Source of the DNA: Glandiceps talaboti
Taxonomy: Eukaryota > Hemichordata > Enteropneusta > Spengelidae
DNA: 40,000 nt
Direction of reading: 5' to 3'
Assembly: GCF_964340395.1 (NCBI RefSeq)
Contig: NC_135571.1
Span: forward strand, 7,522,953-7,562,952
Under the pieces are notes generated by a model. That model saw nothing but the letters and a program-made list of their open reading frames with translations. It did not search any database and was not told the DNA's origin. Positions within the stretch are counted from its first letter, which is position 1; each line of letters begins with the position of its first letter. Both the position numbers and the translations under genes were made by a program. Shown piece after piece: positions 1-19,985 of this stretch.

Positions 1-36
1 ACAATACAATACAATACAATACAATACAATACAATA
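1..36. repeat. (ACAAT)n microsatellite
   Basis: About seven tandem pentanucleotides run in from the left window edge, within the synaptotagmin intron before exon 153-465. Confidence 0.9.
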
Positions 37-152
37 TAATATATCTTTAGTATTTCAACGTGGACAATTCTTTGTGCGACAGTTGGAGAATAAAATCTAT
101 AAGGTATATCATGTTCTAATTCAATTTTTTGTGTGTTTGTTTATTTTTGAAG

Positions 153-7949
<7,797 letters not shown>

Positions 7950-9565
7950 AAAACATCCTATGTTGGAGCTACATTCTTATATCTTAGTGTCACCAACGCT
8001 GACAGAACATGTGACGTTTTCCGGATGATACATCCAAAAGGAGACGCAATTTCGAATGCCATCGTCGTCAAATTGATAGAAACGAAAGACAATTAACCTG
8101 TAGACGCGAACTACTGGTGGCGCTGTTCATTTACAATGTACTTGTAACCTAGAAAGTGGAGACTGTATAACTTGGTAAAATGTTTATTGAGTTGTCAGAT
8201 TAACAATTAGAGAAGATAATGTGTTCGAGATATACATTAGTGGCTCCTCCGAGTGTAAGAGTCAGTAAGTTTGCTGTTATGTAATAGTCATTGTAAATAT
8301 AGGGTAAATATAAGGGTTGTTTGGAGTTTGTCTTAGGACATAAAGTGAGATTATGATATTAGGTTCGTTTATCTTAAGTTTTGGAAGAGGAAAATGTAGT
8401 CGTTTGTAATGATCATGAATATAAAAAATTACCATGCCGTACTTACTCTTTTGGACGTAATTGTGACTTATCGTTTTGCAGTAGCTGCTTATGGTACAAA
8501 ACTGAAAATTTAATTTTGACAAAATTTCACACCAAATGGTCTCATTTTTGCTATCGATTCGACCGTCCAATCTTGCGTATCCATATGATTTTCAGACAAC
8601 TACTTTCTTTCTATGTTACATTATGGACCAATATTTCAGCTAAAATCGTGACGTTTTATCTGGTTTTGACAAAAAGTTTGAAATCATTTCGCCGGCTTAA
8701 AATTAATGTGAAAATGTGAAATTTGAAAAAAAAACTTGTAAGCTGGATGGAAGACTGCTAAACAATATTTGTTGTCTTCTCACTGTACTTCTTGTAGAAT
8801 ATGTCGCACTTCCGATAGTATATTTTGCACACTTAATGTACTTCCGGTAGTATAACTTGCAACCTTGGTCAGACCATACCTTGATTATCAAGTAGGGCAA
8901 TGACCTAATTGGTTGATAGACCTGTTCCCAAGATGCATTGTGCGTTTCCCCCATGCACAATGCTGTGTATTATGTACACGCATGGGGGGGGGGGGGGGTT
9001 TGATTCATAGTTAATTGCCATGGTAGTAAATATAAGAAGGCTTCGATGTTACTAATTTCTCAGACAGGGCAGGCAATTGGTAATTCTTTCAATTAAGACA
9101 ACAACGGAACTTGATAAAGACATATTGTTTGAGATAATTCACAACATCATTGGATATTAATTTGTTTATACTGATCTAGTGAGAGGAAAAATATGTATTA
9201 TTCATTATTTGATTTGTTTTCAAAATTATAGGAGATATTACAATAGCTATACTACTATGTTTCATTTAATTGGTGTTTCCAACATTTTAAATCTAAAGAC
9301 AGCAATAATTATGAATACGCTACTTTTTATCGTCTGACCTTTGACCTTAACATATTAATCGTATCATTGTAGTGTATTATTAACTAAGGGACCAAATATC
9401 ATAAAAAGTACTACAACAAATGTAATTATTATAATTCATTTATTTCACGTCAAAAGTTCATTGTACGATGTCGAGTATTTTTAGGATTTGTTTTAAGGTA
9501 AAATGCACCTTGGGGACGAATTTCACCGAAAATCTCCCCAAATATGGTCCTTTTGAAATAATAAA
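7950..9565 (+). other. Probable syt 3'UTR with a candidate poly(A) signal
   Basis: The first clear AATAAA after the stop codon is at 9560-9565; I saw no nearer canonical signal. The stretch is otherwise AT-rich and non-coding. It contains a 23-bp direct duplication (8807-8829 and 8839-8861, ACTTCCGRTAGTATA core) and a run of 15 G at 8984-8998. The true cleavage site is unknown. Confidence 0.25.
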
Positions 9566-9646
9566 AGGAATGTGGGGGTCCTTTATCTTGCTTCCAAGGA
9601 AATTTACAAATCTGTTATTTACCATAGAGTAAACACAGTATTTGTT

Positions 9647-9718
9647 GGCCATATTGGATTCTAAAATGGCGCCATATTGGATTCAAAAATGGCGGCCATA
9701 TTGGATTTTAAAATGGCC
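9647..9718. repeat. Three exact-length 24-bp tandem units with YY1-like core
   Basis: Units at 9647, 9671 and 9695 begin GCCATATTGGATT and end AAAATGGC. The joined AAAATGGCGGCCATATTGG resembles YY1 binding sites (AANATGGCGGC). A further single GGCCATATTGGATTT is at 6299, in a synaptotagmin intron. A regulatory role is only inferred. Confidence 0.7.
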
Positions 9719-10111
9719 TACTTTCATAACAAATTGACTATTTAAAAAATCTGCACGGTGACCATTGATTTTTTTTACTTGACTTTAACTGTGAATGGAT
9801 TTGAGGTTTCTTGAATACGGTAACGTGAAAAGTTTCAACAGTTTATTTCCGAGGCATGTTTCACCTTAAGCACTTTTTAGTCAGTATATCCGAGTAGATT
9901 TTTAATGAATTTTTAGCTGTGGTCAAAGACTAATATATCACTGATGTTATGTAGACATGGTATTTTAATATATCATATGACTTTCTTTTCTTCTGATAAA
10001 CTGCGTACGGTGTATGTTGCTGTACAGATATATTTTTGTTTGGAAAAAAAGGTGCATCCATATACATTTAGTTCAAATTTATAACAAAAAAATTGATTGT
10101 TAAAATTAAGA

Positions 10112-10225
<114 letters not shown>

Positions 10226-10503
10226 CGCTTTATTTATAGCCCTTAAAATGATTATTTCTAGGTTTCTAGCTTTATGTCATCTTGATTTGTTCCTTCTACA
10301 GGCTGGTCCTAATTTTAGTTCAGTTTTTAGTGTTTTTTCCATGATTTGTTTAATTATAGTGCTACCTTTTTGTTGTGATGAATATACCAAGGGTTAGTTC
10401 TTCAGAAAGTTTTAATACGACACTGACTTCTGTTAAAGTGGCCATATGGATGAGGATTGGGTATTTATTTTCGATTTTTAATTCATAAAACAATTTTATC
10501 ATG

Positions 10504-10692
10504 GCTTCCTACTTCACAAATTAATGTGAAACAACATATACAAAGTCCTTGTTTGTAACTCAATCAATTGCAAAAAAATTAATAAACGTACAATAACAAA
10601 CATTTTACACATTATTTAGCTTTTTGCAATGTATTGAGTTTCAAACACAGACTTAGTCTATGTTATTTCATATTGATTTTCCAAGTAGGAAA
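10504..10692. mobile_element. Foldback (hairpin) element
   Basis: Arms of about 72 bp (10504-10577 and 10621-10692) are imperfect reverse complements. Shared blocks are TTCCTACTT, AACTCAATNNATTGCAAAAA and the AACATA/TATGTT region. The spacer is about 43 bp. It abuts the half-copy of the TIR family at 10699. Confidence 0.65.
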
Positions 10693-10698
10693 CTCATT

Positions 10699-10874
10699 TT
10701 GTCTTTTTAAGTTGATGTCAGTTTCCGCATCCACTATTTCTCGTGAGACTTCACAATTTGTGCGATTTTATTTATTTTTTTCTCGAATCGTAAAAAAAAA
10801 AGCTTAGGGGTCAGCAGTGAAAAGCTAGGTGGGGTCGGGTAATCGGAACCCAACAATTATTGTTTTAGGCCTAA
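10699..10874 (+). mobile_element. TIR element family 1, copy A (3' half)
   Basis: This matches the right half of the copy at 37056-37435: AGTTGATGTCAGTTTCCGCA, CACTATTTCTNGNGAGA, GGTGGGGTCGGGTAA, and the palindromic terminus TTAGGCCTAA (10865-10874). The left half is absent, replaced by the foldback element. Confidence 0.7.
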
Positions 10875-11440
10875 TGGGTAATTCCGATGTGAATACTCCT
10901 AAAATATTCCTAAGTCCTCTTAAAAATATACACTGCGAGTACGTGTAAACTCCGCATTTTTTTTCCGTAGACAGTTCGTGTTTAGACATAGGGTTTAATG
11001 TGTCACTACTTGAGAAATACAGATGAAACATGGTCCTACCGTGAGTGAAATTACATAACGTCAGTCTGGTAACTTGTATCAATAAGTTGCATTAGTAGTT
11101 ACAGTTTTTGCCCTTGCTAGCTCGACTGTATTCCATCCGTGCCATTGCCGTAATCCGATGATTTATTTACAGTAACGATAATTTAATGATTTATTAAAAA
11201 CACCCATGTTTGATTAAAAGATGTCGTATTAACGGGTTTTCTGTAACATCAAATATTGTACTTCAATCCTGGGTCCTCAACATTTACTCCATTTTGCGGT
11301 GTAAATAGATGTACAGTTTTACAACGTGTTGAAATAAAGAGTTTATGGTATAATATGTTAACCATTATGTGTTCGGCTCTTGTATGGTAAACGACTTTTA
11401 AGACCAGTGACAAAGGACCTCATAGAAGATAGTGAGGAAG

Positions 11441-11458
11441 GTGTGTGTGTGTGTGTGT

Positions 11459-11497
<39 letters not shown>
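11441..11497. repeat. (GT)n microsatellite
   Basis: 28 GT repeats with one GTAT interruption, 57 bp before the 351-bp satellite begins. Confidence 0.95.
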
Positions 11498-11498
<1 letters not shown>

Positions 11499-11553
11499 CA
11501 GAGAAATTACAGCAAAGGAACCAAAAAGTAAAAAATTGCCAATATTAGAGACC

Positions 11554-14500
11554 AATGAACGTAAAAGAGATGATTTGGTTTGGCCCTGGACACGTTATTA
11601 TCCGTTATACACAAAAAAGTCGCATTTTTCACCTATTGCGCAATAATGCGTTTTTGCTGTCCAAACGGCTCCAATTTCGCCTTTTTTGACCTTTGTGAAG
11701 AAATCGACTTTTGGCGATGTATACTGCCATCTACAGTTGACCTATAATTATTAGTGCATAAAATAAAATGTTGCGAGTTGTAAGAAATCTTGACTTTCAG
11801 TTTATAACGAAAATATGGCATTTTTCATTAATTTTTCTTTTAATTTTTTCAGAAATATTGATTTTAATTTTTCAAAAACCACTCTAAATTACATGTTTGA
11901 TGTTATGAATAGTAAAAGAGATGATTTGGTTTGGCCCTGGGCACGTTATTATCGGTTATACACAAAAAAGTCGCATTTTTCAACTATTACGCAATAATGC
12001 GTTTTTGCTGTCCAAACGGCTCCAATTTCGCCTTTTTTGACATTTGTGAAGAAATCGACTTTTGGCGATGTATACTGCCATCTACAGTTGACCTATCATT
12101 ATTAATGCATAAATTAAAGTGTTGCGAGTTGTAAGAAATCTTGACTTTCAGTTTATAACGAAAATATGGCATTTTTCATTAATTTTTCTTTTAATTTTTT
12201 CAGAAATATTGATTTTAATTTTTCAAAAACCACTCTAAATTACATGTTTGATGTTATGAAACGTAAAAGAGATGATTTGGTTTGGCCCTGGGCACGTTAT
12301 TATCGTTTATACACAAAAAAGTCGCATTTTTCAACTATTACGCAATAATGCGTTTTTGCTGTCCAAACGGCTCCAATTTCGCCTTTTTTGACCTATGTGA
12401 AGAAATCGACTTTTGGCGATGTATACTGCCATCTACAGTTGACCTATCATTATTAATGCATAAATTAAAGTGTTGCGAGTTGTAAGAAATCTTGACTTTC
12501 AGTTTATAACGAAAATATGGCATTTTTCATTAATTTTTCTATTAATTTTTTCAGAAATATTGATTTTAATTTTTCAAAAACCACTCTAAATTACATGTTT
12601 GATGTTATGAAACGTAAAAGAGATGATTTGGTTTGGCCCTGGGCACGTTATTATCGGTTATACACAAAAAAGTCGCATTTTTCAACTATTACGCAATAAT
12701 GCGTTTTTGCTGTCCAAACGGCTCCAATTTCGCCTTTTTTGACCTATGTGAAGAAATCGACTTTTGGCGATGTATACTGCCATCTGCAGTTGACCTATCA
12801 TTATTAATGCATAAATTAAAGTGTTCCGAGTTGTAAGAAATCTTGACTTTCAGTTTATAACGAAAATATGGCATTTTTCATTAATTTTTCTATTAATTTT
12901 TTCAGAAATATTGATTTTAATTTTTCAAAAACCACTCTAAATTACATGTTTGATGTTATGAAACGTAAAAGAGATGATTTGGTTTGGCCCTGGGCACGTT
13001 ATTATCGGTTATACACAAAAAAGTCGCATTTTTCAACTATTACGCAATAATGCGTTTTTGCTGTCCAAACGGCTCCAATTTCGCCTTTTTTGACCTATGT
13101 GAAGAAATCGACTTTTGGCGATGTATACTGCCATCTACAGTTGACCTATCATTATTAATGCATAAATTAAAGTGTTGCGAGTTGTAAGAAATCTTGACTT
13201 TCAGTTTATAACGAAAATATGGCGTTTTTCATTAATTTTTCTATTAATTTTTTCAGAAATATTGATTTTAATTTTTCAAAAACCACTCTAAATTACATGT
13301 TTGATGTTATGAAACGTAAAAGAGATGATTTGGTTTGGCCCTGGGCACGTTATTATCGGTTATACACAAAAAAGTCGCATTTTTCAACTATTGCGCAATA
13401 ATGCGTTTTTGCTGTCCAAACGGCTCCAATTTCGCCTTTTTTGACCTATGTGAAGAAATCGACTTTTGTCGATGTATACTGCCATCTACAGTTGACCTAT
13501 CATTATTAATGCATAAATTAAAGTGTTGCGAGTTGTAAGAAATCTTGACTTTCAGTTTATAACGAAAATATGGCATTTTTCATTAATTTTTCTATTAATT
13601 TTTTCAGAAATATTGATTTTAATTTTTCAAAAACCACTCTAAATTACATGTTTGATGTTATGAAACGTAAAAGAGATGATTTGGTTTGGTCCTGGGCACG
13701 TTATTATCGGTTATACACAAAAAAGTCGCATTTTTCAACTATTACGCAATAATGCGTTTTTGCTGTCCAAACGGCTCCAATTTCGCCTTTTTTGACCTAT
13801 GTGAAGAAATCGACTTTTGGCGATGTATACTGCCATCTACAGTTGACCTATCATTATTAATGCATAAATTAAAGTGTTGCGAGTTGTAAGAAATCTTGAC
13901 TTTCAGTTTATAACGAAAATATGGCATTTTTCATTAATTTTTCTATTAATTTTTTCAGAAATATTGATTTTAATTTTTCAAAAACCACTCTAAATTACAT
14001 GTTTGATGTTATGAAACGTAAAAGAGATGATTTGGTTTGGCCCTGGGCACGTTATTATCGGTTATACACAAAAAAGTCGCATTTTTCAACTATTACGCAA
14101 TAATGCGTTTTTGCTGTCCAAACGGCTCCAATTTCGCCTTTTTTGACCTATGTGAAGAAATCGACTTTTGGCGATGTATACTGCCATCTACAGTTGACCT
14201 ATCATTATTAATGCATAAATTAAAGTGTTGCGAGTTGTAAGAAATCTTGACTTTCAGTTTATAACGAAAATATGGCATTTTTCATTAATTTTTCTATTAA
14301 TTTTTTCAGAAATATTGATTTTAATTTTTCAAAAACCACTCTAAATTACATGTTTGATGTTATGAAACGTAAAAGAGATGATTTGGTTTGGCCCTGGGCA
14401 CGTTATTATCGGTTATACACAAAAAAGTCGCATTTTTCAACTATTACGCAATAATGCGTTTTTGCTGTCCAAACGGCTCCAATTTCGCCTTTTTTGACCT

Positions 14501-17500
14501 TTGTGAAGAAATCGACTTTTGGCGATGTATACTGCCATCTACAGTTGACCTATCATTATTAATGCATAAATTAAAGTGTTGCGAGTTGTAAGAAATCTTG
14601 ACTTTCAGTTTATAACGAAAATATGGCATTTTTCATTAATTTTTCTATTAATTTTTTCAGAAATATTGATTTTAATTTTTCAAAAACCACTCTAAATTAC
14701 ATGTTTGATGTTATGAAACGTAAAAGAGATGATTTGGTTTGGCCCTGGGCACGTTATTATCGGTTATACACAAAAAAGTCGCATTTTTCAACTATTACGC
14801 AATAATGCGTTTTTGCTGTCCAAACGGCTCCAATTTCGCCTTTTTTGACCTATGTGAAGAAATCGACTTTTGGCGATGTATACTGCCATCTACAGTTGAC
14901 CTATCATTATTAATGCATAAATTAAAGTGTTGCGAGTTGTAAGAAATCTTGACTTTCAGTTTATAACGAAAATATGGCATTTTTCATTAATTTTTCTATT
15001 AATTTTTTCAGAAATATTGATTTTAATTTTTCAAAAACCACTCTAAATTACATGTTTGATGTTATGAAACGTAAAAGAGATGATTTGGTTTGGCCCTGGG
15101 CACGTTATTATCGGTTATACACAAAAAAGTCGCATTTTTCAACTATTACGCAATAATGCGTTTTTGCTGTCCAAACGGCTCCAATTTCGCCTTTTTTGAC
15201 CTATGTGAAGAAATCGACTTTTGGCGATGTATACTGCCATCTACAGTTGACCTATCATTATTAATGCATAAATTAAAGTGTTGCGAGTTGTAAGAAATCT
15301 TGACTTTCAGTTTATAACGAAAATATGGCGTTTTTCATTAATTTTTCTATTAATTTTTTCAGAAATATTGATTTTAATTTTTCAAAAACCACTCTAAATT
15401 ACATGTTTGATGTTATGAAACGTAAAAGAGATGATTTGGTTTGGCCCTGGGCACGTTATTATCGGTTATACACAAAAAAGTCGCATTTTTCAACTATTGC
15501 GCAATAATGCGTTTTTGCTGTCCAAACGGCTCCAATTTCGCCTTTTTTGACCTATGTGAAGAAATCGACTTTTGTCGATGTATACTGCCATCTACAGTTG
15601 ACCTATCATTATTAATGCATAAATTAAAGTGTTGCGAGTTGTAAGAAATCTTGACTTTCAGTTTATAACGAAAATATGCCATTTTTCATTAATTTTTCTT
15701 TTAATTTTTTCAGAAATATCGATTTTAATTTTTCAAAAACCACTCTAAATTACATGTTTGATGTTATGAAACGTAAAAGAGATGATTTGGTTTGGCCCTG
15801 GGCACGTTATTATCGTTTATACACAAAAAAGTCGCATTTTTCAACTATTACGCAATAATGCGTTTTTGCTGTCCAAACGGCTCCAATTTCGCCTTTTTTG
15901 ACCTATGTGAAGAAATCGACTTTTGGCGATGTATACTGCCATCTACAGTTGACCTATCATTATTAATGCATAAATTAAAGTGTTGCGAGTTGTAAGAAAT
16001 CTTGACTTTCAGTTTATAACGAAAATATGGCATTTTTCATTAATTTTTCTATTAATTTTTTCAGAAATATTGATTTTAATTTTTCAAAAACCACTCTAAA
16101 TTACATGTTTGATGTTATGAAACGTAAAAGAGATGATTTGGTTTGGTCCTGGGCACGTTATTATCGGTTATACACAAAAAAGTCGCATTTTTCAACTATT
16201 ACGCAATAATGCGTTTTTGCTGTCCAAACGGCTCCAATTTCGCCTTTTTTGACCTATGTGAAGAAATCGACTTTTGGCGATGTATACTGCCATCTACAGT
16301 TGACCTATCATTATTAATGCATAAATTAAAGTGTTGCGAGTTGTAAGAAATCTTGACTTTCAGTTTATAACGAAAATATGGCATTTTTCATTAATTTTTC
16401 TATTAATTTTTTCAGAAATATTGATTTTAATTTTTCAAAAACCACTCTAAATTACATGTTTGATGTTATGAAACGTAAAAGAGATGATTTGGTTTGGCCC
16501 TGGGCACGTTATTATCGGTTATACACAAAAAAGTCGCATTTTTCAACTATTACGCAATAATGCGTTTTTGCTGTCCAAACGGCTCCAATTTCGCCTTTTT
16601 TGACCTATGTGAAGAAATCGACTTTTGGCGATGTATACTGCCATCTACAGTTGACCTATCATTATTAATGCATAAATTAAAGTGTTGCGAGTTGTAAGAA
16701 ATCTTGACTTTCAGTTTATAACGAAAATATGGCATTTTTCATTAATTTTTCTATTAATTTTTTCAGAAATATTGATTTTAATTTTTCAAAAACCACTCTA
16801 AATTACATGTTTGATGTTATGAAACGTAAAAGAGATGATTTGGTTTGGCCCTGGGCACGTTATTATCGGTTATACACAAAAAAGTCGCATTTTTCAACTA
16901 TTACGCAATAATGCGTTTTTGCTGTCCAAACGGCTCCAATTTCGCCTTTTTTGACCTATGTGAAGAAATCGACTTTTGGCGATGTATACTGCCATCTACA
17001 GTTGACCTATCATGATTAATGCATAAATTAAAGTGTTGCGAGTTGTAAGAAATCTTGACTTTCAGTTTATAACGAAAATATGGCATTTTTCATTAATTTT
17101 TCTATTAATTTTTTCAGAAATATTGATTTTAATTTTTCAAAAACCACTCTAAATTACATGTTTGATGTTATGAAACGTAAAAGAGATGATTTGGTTTGGT
17201 CCTGGGCACGTTATTATCGGTTATACACAAAAAAGTCGCATTTTTCAACTATTACGCAATAATGCGTTTTTGCTGTCCAAACGGCTCCAATTTCGCCTTT
17301 TTTGACCTATGTGAAGAAATCGACTTTTGGCGATGTATACTGCCATCTACAGTTGACCTATCATTATTAATGCATAAATTAAAGTGTTGCGAGTTGTAAG
17401 AAATCTTGACTTTCAGTTTATAACGAAAATATGGCATTTTTCATTAATTTTTCTATTAATTTTTTCAGAAATATTGATTTTAATTTTTCAAAAACCACTC

Positions 17501-18400
17501 TAAATTACATGTTTGATGTTATGAAACGTAAAAGAGATGATTTGGTTTGGCCCTGGGCACGTTATTATCGGTTATACACAAAAAAGTCGCATTTTTCAAC
17601 TATTACGCAATAATGCGTTTTTGCTGTCCAAACGGCTCCAATTTCGCCTTTTTTGACCTATGTGAAGAAATCGACTTTTGGCGATGTATACTGCCATCTA
17701 CAGTTGACCTATCATTATTAATGCATAAATTAAAGTGTTGCGAGTTGTAAGAAATCTTGACTTTCAGTTTATAACGAAAATATGGCATTTTTCATTAATT
17801 TTTCTATTAATTTTTTTCAGAAATATTGATTTTAATTTTTCAAAAACCACTCTAAATTACATGTTTGATGTTATGAAACGTAAAAGAGATGATTTGGTTT
17901 GGTCCTGGGCACGTTATTATCGGTTATACACAAAAAAGTCGCATTTTTCAACTATTACGCAATAATGCGTTTTTGCTGTCCAAACGGCTCCAATTTCGCC
18001 TTTTTTGACCTATGTGAAGAAATCGACTTTTGGCGATGTATACTGCCATCTACAGTTGACCTATCATTATTAATGCATAAATTAAAGTGTTGCGAGTTGT
18101 AAGAAATCTTGACTTTCAGTTTATAACGAAAATATGGCGTTTTTCATTAATTTTTTCAGAAATATTGATTTTAATTTTTCAAAAACCACTCTAAATTACA
18201 TGTTTGATGTTATGAAACGTAAAAGAGATGATTTGGTTTGGCCCTGGGCACGTTATTATCGGTTATACACAAAAAAGTCGCATTTTTCAACTATTGCGCA
18301 ATAATGCGTTTTTGCTGTCCAAACGGCTCCAATTTCGCCTTTTTTGACCTTTGTGAAGAAATCGACTTTTGGCGATGTATACTGCCATCTACAGTTGACC
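11554..18400. repeat. 351-bp satellite, about 19.5 tandem copies
   Basis: The anchor ATATGGCATTTTTCATTAAT recurs every 351 bp from 11812 on (anchors at 11815, 12166, 12517 and so on to 17431). The next-to-last copy has one extra T and the last has a 10-bp deletion. Central copies are nearly identical; edge copies (first two, last two) differ more. Rare variants mark copies: GCG plus TTGCGC plus TTGTCGA at 13219 and 15325; CGTTTATAC at 12166 and 15676; GGTCCTGG at 13570, 16027, 17080 and the 17782 copy. Each unit holds the hairpin ACGCA-ATAA-TGCGT and a wider AAAAA..CGCAT / ATGCGTTTTT arm pair. No transposase or ribozyme core is visible. Confidence 0.97.
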
Positions 18401-18920
18401 TTACCTTTATCCTCGTCTTTCTCAGGCTGGCGTAACGTTCACTTCTGATCCACTAATGACATATGTATATTCAAGCAACAAATATTATTTTGAGACAATT
18501 TTTGTGTTTACGCAAAATCAAAAAACTTTGTTTCCGATAACTTGACTTCAGAAAATAGGGTAGGTGGGTCAGAATTTCATTTTATTTTTCATTGTTAAAA
18601 ATTACTTCGGCCCCCAAGATAAGATAAGATACTCGTTGGTCACAATACTTCCGTTATAGTTTGATTAGGTGTAAAAGAAGTAAATGGAGATAATTATAAG
18701 TTAAGCAGACGAATACGTTATGCAGACTGGTACTATTAGAGTCTTAAAAGACCAGGTTTCTCTCTGGAATACAATTTTTTTAATGACCAAAGATGAGGCA
18801 AAGGCATGAAGGTGTACATGGAATTAGAAGCAACCAACCCCTTTACATTGTTTTTGCATGGAAATGTTTAGGGTCGGGGGCTTAAACTAGGGTCGGTCGA
18901 GTTATCGGAAACACTGAGAT
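18401..18920. other. Gene-free flank after the satellite
   Basis: No coding signal. Two short stretches (near 18540-18570, AATAGGGTAGGTGGGTC, and 18869-18909, GGGTCGG..GTTATCGGAAAC) resemble pieces of TIR family 1, but too weakly for a firm call. Confidence 0.3.
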
Positions 18921-19113
<193 letters not shown>

Positions 19114-19461
19114 GTAAAGGCTTTATCCAAACTGAGCATGACGTTTTCGTTTCTCTGAAATGTTTGAGTGACACACACTTCCCAAGTTCTCTGCGTCAAC
19201 GTGGCTGATTTCGTGTGTACGATAGCTCTCGCCTACTTTGAATGTTCAAGTCGAGACCGATCGAACAAACATCAATGCAGACCGGCTAACTTCTATGGAT
19301 ACTATTATTTCTTGTTCCCATGGTGATTTTTTACCTCTTCAATCTGGTCATAAATATTCACTAACCACACCTAGTGCCAAAGTATGAAATTCTCTCCTTT
19401 AATGATATATACAATACTGTGATCCTTAACCCTTGCGAGTTTTCAATAATTCCGTCGCTTG

Positions 19462-19467
19462 TTTATT
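19462..19467 (-). terminator. Candidate poly(A) signal for the GCNT gene
   Basis: AATAAA on the minus strand, about 520 bases past the stop codon. Position and hexamer only; no cleavage-site evidence. Confidence 0.25.
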
Positions 19468-19742
19468 CTGAAGTCTTTGTTTATACGTGTAAAAATGTTA
19501 ATAATAAATGCCAGACTTCAAAGACATCACTGGAACTAATCATATGTTACAATTTAAATGATTTCATGTCTGAAGTCGAAGTAATGGTGTTGTCCAAGGT
19601 CGTTGACCCATATTGTCAAATATTATTATACGTGTACATTAAACGTAACGTATATGCCAATCACTTGACACCGTCACAGTTTCCGTGATGTCTGGAAATT
19701 AATTAGCCAGCAATATGACCAAAATAAAATTACATTTTTTAG

Positions 19743-19899
19743 GTTGTTTGTTTGTTTGTTTGTTTGTTTGTTTGTTTGTGTGTGTGTGAGAGTGTGTGTG
19801 TGTGTGTGTCTGTGTGTCTGTGTGTGTCTGTGTGAGTGTGTGTGTCTGTGTGTGTGTCTCTCTCTCTGTGTCTCTCTCTGTGCGTGTGTCTGTGTGTGT

Positions 19900-19980
<81 letters not shown>
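19743..19980. repeat. (GTTT)n then (GT)n-rich array
   Basis: GTTT repeats pass into GT with CT interruptions and then a pure (GT)n. The array ends 5 bp from the GCNT stop codon, so on the minus strand it forms a (CA)n tract at the start of that gene's 3'UTR. Confidence 0.97.
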
Positions 19981-19982
<2 letters not shown>

Positions 19983-19985
19983 ACT

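Noticed and set aside
11554-18400. Hammerhead core in the 351-bp satellite (TTGATG..GAAACG)
   Set aside because: There is no CTGANGA box on either strand and no stem II pairing between the two parts, so it is not a retrozyme by motif.
11815-18435. Repeated 60-67 codon open frames in every satellite unit
   Set aside because: The period 351 is a multiple of three and the units are nearly identical, so the same frame recurs automatically. Both strands show such frames, there is no recognisable domain, and stops separate the units.
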